A stretch of 64,000 bases of DNA from Apis mellifera (GCF_003254395.2 NC_037643.1:1454501-1518500); one strand, 5' to 3'; positions 1 through 14,770 are shown, counted from the stretch's first letter. Made by a program: numbers and translations. Notes: generated from the sequence alone by a model not told the origin.

Positions 1-771
1 AATTCAATAAAGTCACATTTTAATTTTATTTTCATGTTATAAGATTGTATGTTATTGCTAATATTCAAATTTTTTTTAAAATTTGGAAATTAAATAATAA
101 GATATTGTATTTTTTAATTGAATTATAAAAATATTCAACAATTTTCTTTAATTACTTCAATTATTTTATAAATTTGCATTAAAATCTTTAAGAGATCTTT
201 TTGGTATTCATATTCAAGAAATAAATCAATGAAAATACTTTCTTGAACAGTTTGAGTGCACTACTCAATAACATCTCAAACTTAAATATTTTGAAAATAT
301 TGAAAATATTAATATTATAGTATCACTTTGTTTTATCATACCGTTTTTCTTACATTTCATCCTGTATTTCAAAACCGAAAAATATAAAATTTTAGCATTT
401 TCATTGTTGAAATAAATAAATTTTTTTTTTATTTATTAAATCTTTACAAAATTCGCATGGATTTTCTAACTTTAAAAAACCTAAAAAATAAAGAAAGAAT
501 ATGAAACTAAGAAGATCAATATAGATAGAAAATTTAATTTTAAAATTTAATTTAAAACAAGTTATATTTATGGAAAAAACATTTATTACGAAAGATCTGA
601 AGATATCTTCAAGAAAAAGCTATTGTCTCTACTAACAAGTTCTCAAAAAGAATTCAACTTTTACAAAGTTATTATATTACGTCTTTTAATATATATTCGC
701 AATTACATCTCGTGACTTTATATGTATATGAGTAACAAAGAACAAAAGAAAATGCTTTGCTAATTCCGCTT
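1..771. other. A+T-rich spacer, no gene seen
   Basis: The sequence is almost entirely A/T with homopolymer runs (for example a T run near 421). No ORF of note, no tRNA-like boxes and no inverted ends were seen. G+C rises only after about 700, leading into the next entry. Confidence 0.7.
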
Positions 772-871
772 CTTGCCCATCCACGGATATTTTTGTTTAA
801 TATTAATACGTTCAGGAAACGAATATAATGAGAATATAAAGTATAAATTGCAAACATTATTACGAGCCCGC

Positions 872-1030
872 ATGGAAATATATCCATTGTACCCTGTTAT
901 TTATATTTCTTCCCTTGTTATCCTAGAAACACCGAGGTGCAATCATCGCATACCTTTGAATAGCAAAAGACTAGGCAGGAAGCTGATAGCGTGCTTTCGG
1001 TTAGATGTTCGTGAATCGAATTACACCTAG
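872..1030 (+). CDS. unrecognised 52-codon ORF in a G+C bump
   Basis: The ORF runs from ATG at 872 to TAG at 1028-1030, and the frame is open upstream to about 773. The product has a hydrophobic stretch in its first 20 residues (Y, V, I and L rich) followed by a basic, Arg/Lys-rich half with two Cys. It sits in one of the few G+C bumps of the left-hand desert, and its codons include CGC, AGG and GCG, unlike the flanks. I do not recognise a family. It could be a chance ORF in a short conserved non-coding block, which I consider more likely. Confidence 0.15.
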   Translation: MEIYPLYPVIYISSLVILETPRCNHRIPLNSKRLGRKLIACFRLDVRESNYT

Positions 1031-2841
1031 TGTTTCCCGCTGAATTGAATTCAACCTATTCGTGTTTAGCAAAAGCGTATTCAATTTCGATCGTGCTATA
1101 TTATCGAACTTTTTTTCGATTCGTACTTTTAACTAGTTATATTATACTACTTTTTTCGAAAATATTTCTTTGTTGTTTCAATTTATGTAAAGAATTTAAA
1201 TGAACATTCCGATAATATCACTCTATTTATTCAATTCAATTTCGAAAAACATAAAATTAAATTAAATCGAGCCAGATTCTATGCAATTTTCAAAATGTAT
1301 TTTCATTATTAGTATTTATAATGAAATGCCTTTCCAGAGGAGACATTGTCGATTATTAACGGTTAATAGTTAAAATGGTGTTTCTTAACTGCGACGAGAA
1401 GAAAGTTTCAAAACTTGGCTTGTTAAATGTGTATTAACATTGTAGAATGAGCACTTTGCGAATATTCTATTTAACTATCTATGAAACTTGCTAATATTAT
1501 ATATTTTTTTTTTTAATATCGATTAAATTTCGATCTAGCAGTCATTTCAATCGAACGAAATACTCCACGTGCTTCACGTAAGTTACAATATAAAACTTCG
1601 AAAAAAGAAATAGTAATATTTGTATTTTTAATAATGAAATTTTTACAAAATTTTTATTATAACCAGACATAAATTTTTAAAAATGTTTTTTTATTATATT
1701 TTTTTTAATTATATTTTTATTATATTTTTCTTAATATAATATTTATAAAACATATAAATCAGAAATATACATATTAATCTTGTAATTATCAATGATCCGT
1801 CATTTGCATTTTAATATATACATATTTATGTATTATTATATATATAATTTTTAGCAATTTTAACAAATTAGTATAGATTAGTTTATAATACAATTACAGA
1901 GCATTATTATTTTTTAATGAAAGCTGACTTTAAAGTTGCATTTGAAAGAATTTAGAATCAAGAAACTTGTATATTTATATATTTATTTCTTTAAGCTTTA
2001 TTTAAGAATTTATTATTTAGTTTTAATAACTTCAAAATATGGAAACTGTTAATTTTTCAGAAAAGAACGAATAGCAAATCTATATGAGAAAATCTATGGA
2101 AAAAATCTATATTGTTGTTAAACTTCTAACTACTTAAGGAAGGTAGAATTTAAAGAAGAATGATGATATCGTTAATAAATTACAAAACGATTAAAGAAAT
2201 TAATCATATTTAATAGAAAATAAAAAAAAAAATTTGAAAAGTATCACTAACTGCAGACTTTGTTAGATTAGTACAATGATAGATTAATACAAATCAAAAT
2301 TAGTTATCATCTTAAACATTTAATTAAATGAAAAAAGCATTTATAGATTCATTTGATTATTCTGAAGTAACAATTTTAGAAATGGGAAAAATATGGTGCA
2401 ACAGGCTCAAGGCTTAATAATTTTGTAATGAATGGCTATTCGCAGAGCCACACGTTGCCAACAACCACCATATTGTGGTGGCTTCAATATCCACTTTATT
2501 CTACATTTGCACTTTTAAAACTCTCTTAAGTTCCATTATTTCTTTCTTTTCACTTTATTTTTAATTATAACTTCCTTTTATTATACGAAAGTAGAACGTC
2601 TTATTCTCTCATTTACTTTCTTAAAATTCATTACTTAATTAGCTACAAGAAATTCGATTAAAAAATATCTATAATGTAACAATTAACAGATAAAAAATCT
2701 TTTTTTGAAATCTATTATTTTTATTATCAAATGACAACATTGAATATTATCTTCTTTCTATTATTTAATAAATCAGTTATTTCTTAAATTTCTAACTTCA
2801 TTTTTGATATCTCGAGAAACTTTCACGTTCGTAATAATATG
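1031..2841. other. A+T-rich spacer with one small hairpin
   Basis: No gene is seen. A compact hairpin at 2465-2481 has arms CCACCA and TGGTGG around a 5-nt loop, inside a G+C patch at about 2,440-2,490. Otherwise the stretch is A/T homopolymer-rich DNA. Confidence 0.65.
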
Positions 2842-3051
2842 TCATAATATCTTCTTTTGTTCCCTTCTTTTCACATTTAATTTTATTCTTTCACTCACTT
2901 CATTCATTTCTTTCAATTTTAAAAAGCTCGTTTCAATTTTGTTCGCGTAGTTGAAAAAATACAGGACGAATATCCATAACTGTTTGTCTATCGCCACGTA
3001 AAATAGAAGAAAAACATGGCTGAGACAAATGAGATTTTTCAAACGTATCAT
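2842..3051 (-). CDS. unrecognised 69-codon ORF, membrane-anchor-like
   Basis: The ORF runs from ATG at 3051 to TGA at 2842-2844, and an in-frame TGA lies four codons upstream, so this ATG is the first. Residues about 5-20 are hydrophobic (Leu, Phe, Val) and a second hydrophobic patch covers about 24-34. The C-terminal half is charged and rich in Lys, Glu and Arg, and could form an amphipathic helix. Codons such as GTC, CTG, GCG and ACG stand out against A+T-rich flanks. A GTGAGT donor-like word follows codon 52 (GAA), so an alternative reading is an exon ending near 2897. No family is recognised. Confidence 0.22.
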   Translation of the reverse strand: MIRLKNLICLSHVFLLFYVAIDKQLWIFVLYFFNYANKIETSFLKLKEMNEVSERIKLNVKRREQKKIL

Positions 3052-4765
3052 AAAGCGTGAAATTCAACCGCGACAGATTTTTTATTCTTATTCCGATAGT
3101 TATCATTCGATATCTTTTCGTTTTTTTTTGTTCTACTATAAATGAGATTAAAAATTTTTTAATAATTTTTTAAGTTTAAATATTTTAAATATTTTTATAG
3201 AAATTTATTTTATTCATTTATTTACTAAATACAAATCTGTTTTTAATTAAAATCTGAATTGTGTTTTTTATTTTTCCCAATTGAATTTCAATATGATTCA
3301 ATTATTGTTTGTTATTTTTTTATAATATATTTTCTACTTTTAAAGAATACATTAATACAATATTCCAAAAATCAATCTTAAAATATTTCTTTAAAAGAAA
3401 GTATTAAATATATTAATCTTTAATATTTCTAATAAAAATATTATGAATATTTTTCAAATAAAAATATTGAATGCATTAAAAGTCTACAAAAATATTTTAT
3501 ATATATAAAAAGAAAATAAAAATGATCTCAAATGTTTGATAAATAGTTTATGTCTTAATTTATCGAATGTAACATTAGCATATGGTTATATCAATTTTAT
3601 ATCAGTTCATTTATCATTATTTTTTATTAATTTATCATCAAAGTATTTTTTTTTCGGTATATTAATTAAAAATATTAAAACACATTAAAATTGTTAAAAA
3701 TATGTAAATAGATAATCAAGCAATCCAATATATATATTATGAAATAAGAAATTCAAATAACATACCAATAAAAAAACCAAAAACATATTAAGAATACCAA
3801 AAAAAATTAATAAAAATAAATAATATAATGAAATAAGAAATTTTTAATATTCTAAATAATATATTATGACACTTGAGAAAAAGCATGTTAAATTAAATGG
3901 CTAATATAGAATTCTTCTCTTATATTATCTTCATTCATGAAAAAAATAAGAAAAATAAATATTCATAAACAATTAGTTACAAAAATATCTGACTTTCTAA
4001 GTATTTCATACGTAATTTTTAATATATAATTTTTTATCCTATATTATTTCTTTTTTGATATATTAAGTGTCATCTTGCTCATTACTGGTGAATAATGTTT
4101 AATTTCTTATTATATAAATAAAATTTTTCGACTTAAATAATTTACACTTTCATTGTAAAGAAATATATAAAATTTGATTTAAATTTAATAATATATAATA
4201 ATTAATAAAATATTTAATACAACCAGATATTTTTAAAATCAAATATATTTATTTCTATAATTTTATACCAACGAAAATCAACCAAAATTTAATTAATCAA
4301 AAACATGTGCGCCTTTTATATCAACTACAAATATTGTATCAATGATGAATTATTTATACTATATATATTAATTTTTATCAAACATCTAGACAATATAAAA
4401 GTTTCAATTTTGTTTTTCGACAATTAATTAATATCCATAGATAACAACGGAAGTTTAAGCAATTTAATATAAATCACGCAATATCGTGCAAAATCTAATG
4501 AACACATTTATTTTACAAAACGCGCGAAACGAATAAAGTATTTTAATTTTTTTAGTCGATTTACAGCCGTAGATTTACAAACGATCGATATGGAGATATT
4601 TTAACAATCCAACAGCATTATTCGAAAATCATATTGTGCTTTAAAAACGTCTTGAATATTAAGAATTGGCAGAATGAAATCGAGAAGTAAAAAGAGAAGA
4701 TCGACGCAGAGAAATTTATAGTATTATATAAATTTTATTTTCTTTTATATTTCATATAAAATTAT

Positions 4766-4823
4766 ATTCAAAATAATAAAGATTTTTATATTGATTATTC
4801 AAAATAATAAAGATTTTTATATT
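4766..4823. repeat. tandem duplication, 31-bp period, about 1.9 copies
   Basis: The word starting ATTCAAAATAATAAAG at 4766 recurs at 4797 and stays identical for 27 bases. A perfect copy suggests a recent local duplication (replication slippage). Confidence 0.85.
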
Positions 4824-5289
4824 ATTATTAATTAAAATTTTAATATTATCAAAAATACCAATTTTCTTTGAACAATAAAGGAGAATGAAGTCCAAAATCG
4901 AAAAAACAATTATAAATTATCTGAAAGAAAATTCAAAAAGATATAATTAAAAAAATTTCCTAATCAATCATATTATTTATCCAAATTTAAAATCATTAAT
5001 TTTTCTATTACTTGATTTATTGATTAGATCAAAGAATAATACATTTCAGAATTTATTTAAAAAATGTATTTATCATTTAGATTTTAATATACATGCATTT
5101 CATCAAGTAGCATTAGTGTAATTTTATAAAAAACAACTTAAATTTAATTTTTATATATAATATTTATATAGTAATATGTAATATTAATATAATTGATAAT
5201 ATTGATTGATAATATATAAAGTTGAAACAAAATTATCATCTCTGTTCAATTGAATCTAGAAAGAAAATTTAATCCGTATTATTTTCCTT

Positions 5290-5395
5290 GGCGAAGGTAC
5301 ACGAGCCTACATATTTACAATTAATTATTTCATTTTTCATTTTCAAATTATTAGTTTAAAGTTCATGACTATCTGCTCGTGGAAGAAGCTTCGCC
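5290..5395. repeat. foldback with GC-rich arms
   Basis: The left arm is GGCGAAG (5290-5296) then CACGAGC (5300-5306). The right arm is GCTCGTG (5375-5381) then CTTCGCC (5389-5395). Both 7-mers are exact reverse complements in the correct order, separated by 3 nt on the left and 7 nt on the right, with a 68-nt A+T-rich loop. The arms are the only G+C-rich words nearby. It could be a tiny foldback element or a structured RNA. The asymmetric internal loop argues against an ordinary microRNA precursor. Confidence 0.55.
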
Positions 5396-6123
5396 CTGAG
5401 GTCATGTTACATTATCGTGAAATTCTTTTACTTTTTCTTCAACATATAAATTTAATTTCATTTTTTTTATAATTTCCTTTTTGGACATTGTTTTATAATG
5501 TTATAAATAATAATATAAATAGAGATATGTTATTATTATATTGTTATTATATATTATTATATTTATCTTGTTTAAGATGCAAGATATATTTAAGAAAAGA
5601 GACTGTTATTAGTTGAAAATTATCTAATAGTAATTTTTTTTATAATTTTATTCTCAATTTAATTTGTACTAACAAGAAATAAATTTCGAAAATTTTAAAT
5701 AACTTGTGAATGAAAATTAAATGATTAATTACTATTGTTTGAACTCTTTAGAATTTCAATTTTTTAACATTTCTTATATAATATTCTTAAATTTAATTTT
5801 TCTTTTAATCCTATTTTTTTTATTAGTAAAATAATATTTTTAGATTCATTTTATTCTTTTAAATATTTCTAATAATTACATTTATATTTTATTTTTTATT
5901 GGAATTTTTAAATTAATTATTCAAATTTTTTCAACACTTAATATAATTATATTTAGTTATAAAATAATAGAATAATTACTAATACTTAAAAAAAAAAAAG
6001 AACAGTTATTTGAGAATAAAATATGAAATATTTGATTAATTTTGAATTCTTTTTTCTAACAATAATAAATTTAATAATAAAACGAATCAGTTTTATAAAT
6101 AAATTCAATTAAATGTTATTAGA

Positions 6124-6318
6124 TTATAAAATACTAGAGCTAACATTACCAAATTCATTATCAATCTGGACCATCACATCGGTCTTATAAAGTCTAATGA
6201 AGCATATCCTATATCTATACGGATATTCATTGGCATGGTTTATAGCACCATAAAAGAAAACCATTTTTGAGTATAAGATTATGTTTTTACAACGTATATA
6301 TATTAAAATATTTGTCAT
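6124..6318 (-). pseudogene. possible relic of a DUF4817-type (transposon HTH) domain
   Basis: This is an ATG-initiated 64-codon ORF in A+T-rich DNA. In the middle it reads MVFFYGAINHANE, then YPYRYR, then FIRLYK. From memory, this order of motifs resembles the helix-turn-helix domain DUF4817, common at the N-terminus of transposon-derived proteins in ants and bees, where a MV-YG-N pattern is followed by a FPNRR-like motif and a closing F-R-L segment. The spacing here is shorter than I expect, so it would be an internally deleted, dead copy. No DDE catalytic region is seen beyond the stop. The resemblance is by eye only. Confidence 0.25.
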
Positions 6319-8789
<2,471 letters not shown>

Positions 8790-8958
8790 AAACTATAAGA
8801 GATAAAAATAAATGAAAAAAGAATATTATGTTATTTTAACTATTTAATTTTATGCATTTTTTATTATATAGTCAATATAGACGCTATGCAGTTTGTAATT
8901 TCAATAATTTATATCGCGCAGATATCAAACTAGATTTTTTCTTATAATTTTATCATCA

Positions 8959-8976
8959 CCCTCCCCCCTCCCCCCC
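8959..8976 (-). other. isolated C-run tract (G-quadruplex motif on the minus strand)
   Basis: The plus strand reads C3-T-C6-T-C7 in the middle of A+T desert. The minus strand therefore carries G7-A-G6-A-G3, which satisfies the four-run G3 quadruplex pattern, and the C strand could form an i-motif. No other G+C-rich sequence lies within about 100 bp. Confidence 0.7.
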
Positions 8977-11149
8977 ATAAATTAGCTTCATTTCGTATTA
9001 AACATGTTTTGAATTGCGTTAGTACAATGGAAATTTATGATAAAAATACGAAGAAATTTTTCTTCAATTCTCGAAAGAGATAATTTCCTAGTAAGTTTTT
9101 TCCTTCACAAATCTTCCTTCAAGAAAAGTTTCACACCAGATAGTCATGAAAGATTAAACTTCAATTCGGTACGATCGAGATTGCGAATACTTAATCTCAT
9201 TTACTGAACTTACTATTAAAACTTCCAAGAACCTTGGCAAGGTGAAAAGATGAGAAATGAAAAGATGAAAAATTTATTATATAAAAAAAAATATAAAAAA
9301 TGCATAAAATTAGAAGAATCATTCAATCTTTGATATTGAATGATTTCATAATATTACATATAAATATAAATAATTTTTATATATTTTTTTAAATTAATTT
9401 TTTTAAGAAATCATTTTTTTTTAATGTATTATGATTTAATAAAAATAAAAATATATATATAATGTGATTCAATAAATTTTTTTCAATATTTCCAACATAG
9501 TACTTTTAGTATATATTATTTAGTATATTTTTATAATATGAAGTAAACGGATTTTTCTAATAATTTTATATAATATAATAATTTTTTTATAAATATTTAA
9601 AAATATATATTTTCAGATTTTTAAATTCAGTAAAATATTCCAATTAAATAATAATATAACAATTAAAAAGGGAAAAATCTGAAATCAATTAATAAAAAGA
9701 TATTACTTCTGAAAAAGCAAGAATAAATCTCATGGATTAATAAAGATTCAGTTAAAAACGACTTTAATTGAAATATTTTATTTTTTCTTCTCGTCTGCAT
9801 ACAAAACATTTCTAACAAAAAATATTCCATATATCAAAAATGTATAAAAACAAAAAAATGCTAGAAATACATATACGTATATAACAGTTCCATTGACGAA
9901 AAAAAACAAAAAAAAATAAAAATTTTGTTGAAAAATAATCACAAAACTATTCGTAGATAGATATTTAGTTTTTCCAATAAAAAAAAATATAAAAAATTTC
10001 AATAATTTCAAATAGAAATAATTCAATAAAATATTAATTCTTTAAAAATACATATGTTTTCAATTTTTCTCAAATATGATATAATCGTATTAACTTAATT
10101 TTAAATATTATATATTTATATATTGCCAATAATCATGAAAGTTTGGTAATTCTATATAATCTTAACAATATATATATATATCTTAGCAAATAGACTAAAA
10201 AGCACTTTAAGAAATACACAAATAATGAATATATTATTAACTTATAATTTAATTTAATATAGAAATAGTATTTTAATTTAAATATAACATATTATTTGAT
10301 TGTTATATGATTATAAAATACTTTTATTTAGTTGTTTCATACAATATAGAATACATTTCATAATTTTTTTATTAATCAATATAACATATACTTACATATT
10401 ATATTGTAGGCACGTTTTACTAAATTAAATGAATATTTTTATATTTTGATATTATGAATATTTTTATTTATATATTTTCTTAAAGATTATTTACTTATAT
10501 ATTTTTTTAAAAATTATCATAATAAAGTAAGATCTCAAAAATAACAATCAATCTTTAGATTTATTATTAGACAATCAAGTTGTATTAAAAGCATTATTTT
10601 TTAATTTTTTAAATTTGTGTTTTCAAATTAATCAATGAACGTCACATAATTCTTTTATTACTTTATTGTATTATTTTATAATGTTAATATTAATTAATTA
10701 ACATGACTATTGACTATTCACTTAAAGAAATAATTTAGTTTCTGTTTGATTAATAAAGTACTTTTATCAAACAAAAAAACATGAAATATTATATTTAGCA
10801 TTCGAGGAATACTTAAATTACAGAAATATTTTATATTCCATAACACGAACAAATATAAAATATAAAATTATTCAATTTATTCAATAGAAATTCGATATTT
10901 TACATATATTTCAATTACACAAAAGTATTCGAATCATCTGTGTTCTCTCAAAAAGGATCAGAACAAAATTTACAAAAATCATCTTCAAATCTATTACTTA
11001 CCTAATTATATATATTTCAATTATAAAAACAATCGACTCATCTTTGTTTCTCAAAAAAGAATCAAAATTAAATTCGCAAAATCCATTACTTATCTAATTT
11101 TGCAATTAACAAAGATATCTCAAGATAAACGTAGAAAGGAAGAAACAAG
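8977..11149. other. A+T-rich spacer
   Basis: No gene is seen. A G+C-richer patch at about 9,080-9,243 ends in a 13-bp palindrome (ACCTTG-G-CAAGGT, 9231-9243). The region 9,780-10,026 is so T-rich that a Phe-rich frame stays open by composition. Confidence 0.65.
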
Positions 11150-11840
11150 AACTTTCCAGTTCTCTCAGATCTCCCAGATCCAAGCATTGTGCTGGTAAAT
11201 TAAGTCGTCACCGGGGTTAAAGGCGTCACAGTTTTACGCGCGATAAAACGACGAAAGGAGGGCCAATTTCCTGATCGACCATGGGTGAAACGTCGAAGCC
11301 TCGGCTTCCTCCCTCGCGTTCGCCTCTCCGCCTTCGAACGTGTTCTTCGCCTCCCCCTTTTCCCGGTTCAATCCCCCGATCAACCCTCTTTAAACTCTCA
11401 ACCGTAACACGCACGCCAGTTGGTTCGTCGAGTGGTCGGTCCGACCGTTTATTTTCATTCGCTGGGATTGCTTTTCATCGACGCTCGACGAACACGACAA
11501 AAGCTTCTTTATCTCTCTCTCTTTCTCTCTCGCTACGAATATATACACAGATCTCGATCCCATAACACACGTAGGCGTACCTTTTACGGGCTCTCGTCTT
11601 TCAATGGAACTCCTTGGCAACGTTCTCGATCGCTTATATCGTCGGCTATGTAATACCAACGTCCTTGGCTGAGCCAACGAATCTTACAGCTAATTTGCAC
11701 GGTAATGAGCTCATTATCCTGGCTACTTCCCAGGCCTGGGGATATTAAGAGATAATTTAGATGGCACCCAGGTAACGATATCAACCGGGGTCAAACCTTT
11801 AAGAACCAGATCCTCGTGTTCAATTAGCTGTCCCTACGTA
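11150..11840. promoter_or_regulatory. G+C-rich island 1, candidate cis-regulatory element
   Basis: This is about 690 bp of CpG-containing sequence in A+T desert. It holds a CT-rich run (11,508-11,530). The right half has a 14-bp perfect palindrome TAATGAGCTCATTA (11703-11716) and a 12-bp palindrome CCCAGGCCTGGG (11729-11740). Several overlapping ORFs on both strands are short and low in complexity, so I read the island as non-coding. Two adjacent palindromes with a TAAT core and an AP-2-like GCCTGGGG word fit an enhancer. Confidence 0.45.
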
Positions 11841-14380
11841 GAAGAAAATTCTACGGGATACGAATCTAACGTAGAAATCTCTTTACTTCGGTTCATTTAT
11901 AAAAGAAACGAGAAATAATGATTTTAGATGATAATGTTAGATTGTTGTATATAGAATACTTTTTATCAATTCTTTAGAGTGCAAGCAAGTAATGACTTGA
12001 AATACGAATTTTTATAACTCCGTATATGAAAATTTCATAATTTCGTAACTTTTTTTTTTTATTATATTTTTTAAATATTAAAAAACTATAAATTTTTTTA
12101 GAAATAAGCTACGGATTTTTTTTAATTTGATATTTAAATCTTTCTATATAACAAATTTTGATTTTATGTTTATTACGTGATGTGACATTTTATAGACTAA
12201 ATAATGTTTCTGTGTTCAATTATTATTGGTTTAACAAGAAGAAATGAATTTATTAGTTTTTTTTAAATAAATTGATTTATTTAAATATAATTTAACTTTT
12301 TTAATGAGATTTTTCATCATGTAAATTTTAATATAAAAAATTTAAAAAAATCTAATGTTTTTAAGAAATTAAATTTCTAAAGTAATAGAATTAAAATAAG
12401 TAGCTTGTATTTTATTGATAAAGCTGTATAAATTGTAACAATTTTTATTTTAATTAAATGCATTCAATAAAGTTTTATATTATATAACTTTAATGTAATT
12501 CTAAAAACTGTATTTCATTTTCGAATATAAAATTTTAATATCAAAATTTGTTGTTAGTCAAGCTTCTTAGAATATTAATACGCTAGAATATTAGCATACT
12601 TAGGATCTTATTCCTTAGCCTTAGGGCACAAGAAAAGAGTATTTCCTATAATTGAATATTTCGCATTTCTTTAATTATTTAATTTTCTTTAAATATTGAA
12701 AATATTTAATATTAATCTAAAATTGTGAAATACAGATTTTACACAATTTTAGTACATTTTGTGTTGGAAATGAAAAAATTCTTATCATATTTCAATATTT
12801 AATCATAAAAAATTGTTGAATTTTGATAATATAATATAAGATATTACTAATATTATTAAATAAATAAAATATTATGAATAAAATATTATTAAATTAACGA
12901 AAAATGAATGATTCTATTTCTATATCCAATTGGAAAATTATTATATAGAAAGAATTAGAATTATTTTTTATAAAATAAATATAAAATCAAAATTTTTAAA
13001 TTTCAAAATTATATTATTAACTCTATTTATTTTATGATTTAATTTGCACACGATAAAAAAATTATAATATTGATTTAAAATCTAATTTTTGATAAAGATT
13101 GAATCTATCTGATTGAAATCTATTTCAACTATCTATTTCGAATCATTTTCAAATGATGCATGCCTAATGAAAGAAATTTGTTATTTACATTAAGTTCTAT
13201 TTTGAAAATAACTAATTGTAACAATATACTGGATATTTATAAGAATTTATATCTGTATTAATAAATATTGTATAAATTTTCATTTGAAAATTAAATTTTT
13301 TACAGATTTTATTTAAAAAAAACAATTACGGAATAAAAATCAAGTAAAATTTATTTCTATTTATTTCTTCAAAAGTCTCATATCTCATCGATGTATATAT
13401 GACAAAATATATGTATGCATACACAAAGCTGCGAGTTGATATCGAATTGAAATCTCTAATCTTTTTTTATTTTATTAATCAACATCCATTGGAAACTTGA
13501 AATAAATATTAATTCTCTATACATATATTTTAACTTTCTTCATTCAAATAATAAAGTAATTTTTTTTTAAATCGTGAAAGATTATAAATAAATTTTCTGA
13601 AAACAAGAATAATTTTAACAGAATATGAAAAAAGATATTATGGGAAAAATTCTCTTATCAATTTTTATATTATTCATGAAGTACAAATATCATTTTATTA
13701 TAATTTTTCATAATAGTATCAAAATGTTTTATTTTCGAAATAAAGTTTTTTTTTAGTAATAAATGCAATATTATAATATTAGATTAAATAATAAAATGAA
13801 AAAATAAGATAATTTTCAAAATTTCATTTCTAATAAGATTTTATATATCAACTATATAACCAATATAAACCACTGTCAGAATAATGAAGATTTGTCATTA
13901 ATTGATATTGGAAATGCTCTTTTTTTTAGTCAAATAATAACAGAGATCTTTTTTCTAAAATTTATATAACATTTTATTATCAACGACATTAAATGAGATC
14001 AACCGTTATATAATTTAATTTATTCGAAAATGAATTATTTATTAATCCTAATTAAATAAATAAATATGAATCCATTACATATATCGCGTTTGATCGCTAT
14101 TTTAATCAGGGAAATTTCACCAATATATTAATAAACATTTTATTATCATAAAAACAAAAATACAAAAGTTTTATTGCTATATTAATATTCCCTCACCGAT
14201 ATATGAATTTATTACAATAATTACAATATCATAATTTCAATACGTGTTCTAATTCAATATTACCTGTCCCCTACCTACAATCCTAAACGCAATCCTCCTT
14301 AATTACGCAAAAGATTGTAATTTATTCCAAAATATCGACAACAACACATAACAAAGATGTTCAAATAAACATGTCCACGA
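11841..14380. other. A+T-rich spacer
   Basis: No gene, tandem array or inverted ends were seen. There is only A/T low-complexity sequence with short homopolymers. Confidence 0.7.
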
Positions 14381-14770
14381 GGCGTATACTCACTTTTGGC
14401 TGTCAATGTGATCACATGCTATCCAATATGAATCCGAGTAGGATGCAGCGTAAGTCCAGCCACGTATCGGACGTGTGTGCACGTTATGCTCCCCGCTACT
14501 AAATTATTCCACGATAAACGTGTTTGCGTACGTTTAGTCGCGCAGCAAGCGTCACACGGGTTACTTTAATCGGTCCAGCAAATAGACGTGTTCAATATCT
14601 AACCGATCCGATCGAACGGCTAGCACGACGGTCACGTATCAGTGGAATAAACTATATACACGACTTAAACAGCTCGAACACATTGGTCGCGTTATCGTTC
14701 ATTTCGATTTTTATCCATTTCCTCGTTTTTCCTTTCCGCGTTCGACACTCGCTTTATAGATGATGTAACA
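14381..14770. promoter_or_regulatory. G+C-rich island 2
   Basis: This is CpG-bearing sequence with many CACG, ACGT and CGATAAA words. Its left third holds the exon-like segment described separately. The right part (about 14,500-14,760) has no splice-bounded frame and may be regulatory. A 79-codon plus-strand frame starting at a non-ATG codon (14,524) is not convincing. Confidence 0.4.
14394..14498 (-). CDS. candidate internal exon of an unrecognised gene
   Basis: On the minus strand the segment ends in AAAA followed by GTGAGTAT, a strong 5' splice site (donor just below 14394). It starts after a TTTAG acceptor-like word. The 105-nt segment is open for 34 codons, with an upstream in-frame stop outside the acceptor. 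The peptide is rich in Tyr, Trp, His and Asp (for example GWTYAASYSDSYW and ACDHIDS), which looks more like protein than a random frame. The polypyrimidine tract is weak. The alternative is an untranslated exon of a long non-coding RNA or a chance donor in a conserved block. No family is recognised. Confidence 0.27.

Larger units (their letters stand above)
3052..6123. other. A+T-rich spacer with a short tandem duplication and a foldback
   Basis: No gene is supported. The notable items are listed separately: a 31-bp-period duplication at 4766-4823 and a GC-armed foldback at 5290-5395. The rest is low-complexity A/T DNA. Confidence 0.65.

Noticed and set aside
9778..10026. 82-codon minus ORF, Phe/Tyr/Ile-rich, suggestive of a mitochondrial-type membrane protein
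   Set aside because: It starts at a non-ATG codon and its hydrophobicity follows from poly-A/T composition. I could not match it to a mitochondrial gene, so I do not call a NUMT.
10985..11004. Strong minus-strand donor word TAG|GTAAGTAATA
   Set aside because: The sequence upstream on that strand is pure A+T spacer with stops in all frames, so it is most likely a chance match.
11362..11380. CCCGGTTCAATCCCCCGA, resembling a tRNA T-arm
   Set aside because: The bases flanking the loop do not pair, and no A-box or acceptor stem is found at the right distance.
11281..11677. Several overlapping ORFs in island 1
   Set aside because: CT repeat and Ser/Arg-rich content with no splice sites in phase. 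The palindromes suggest regulatory DNA instead.
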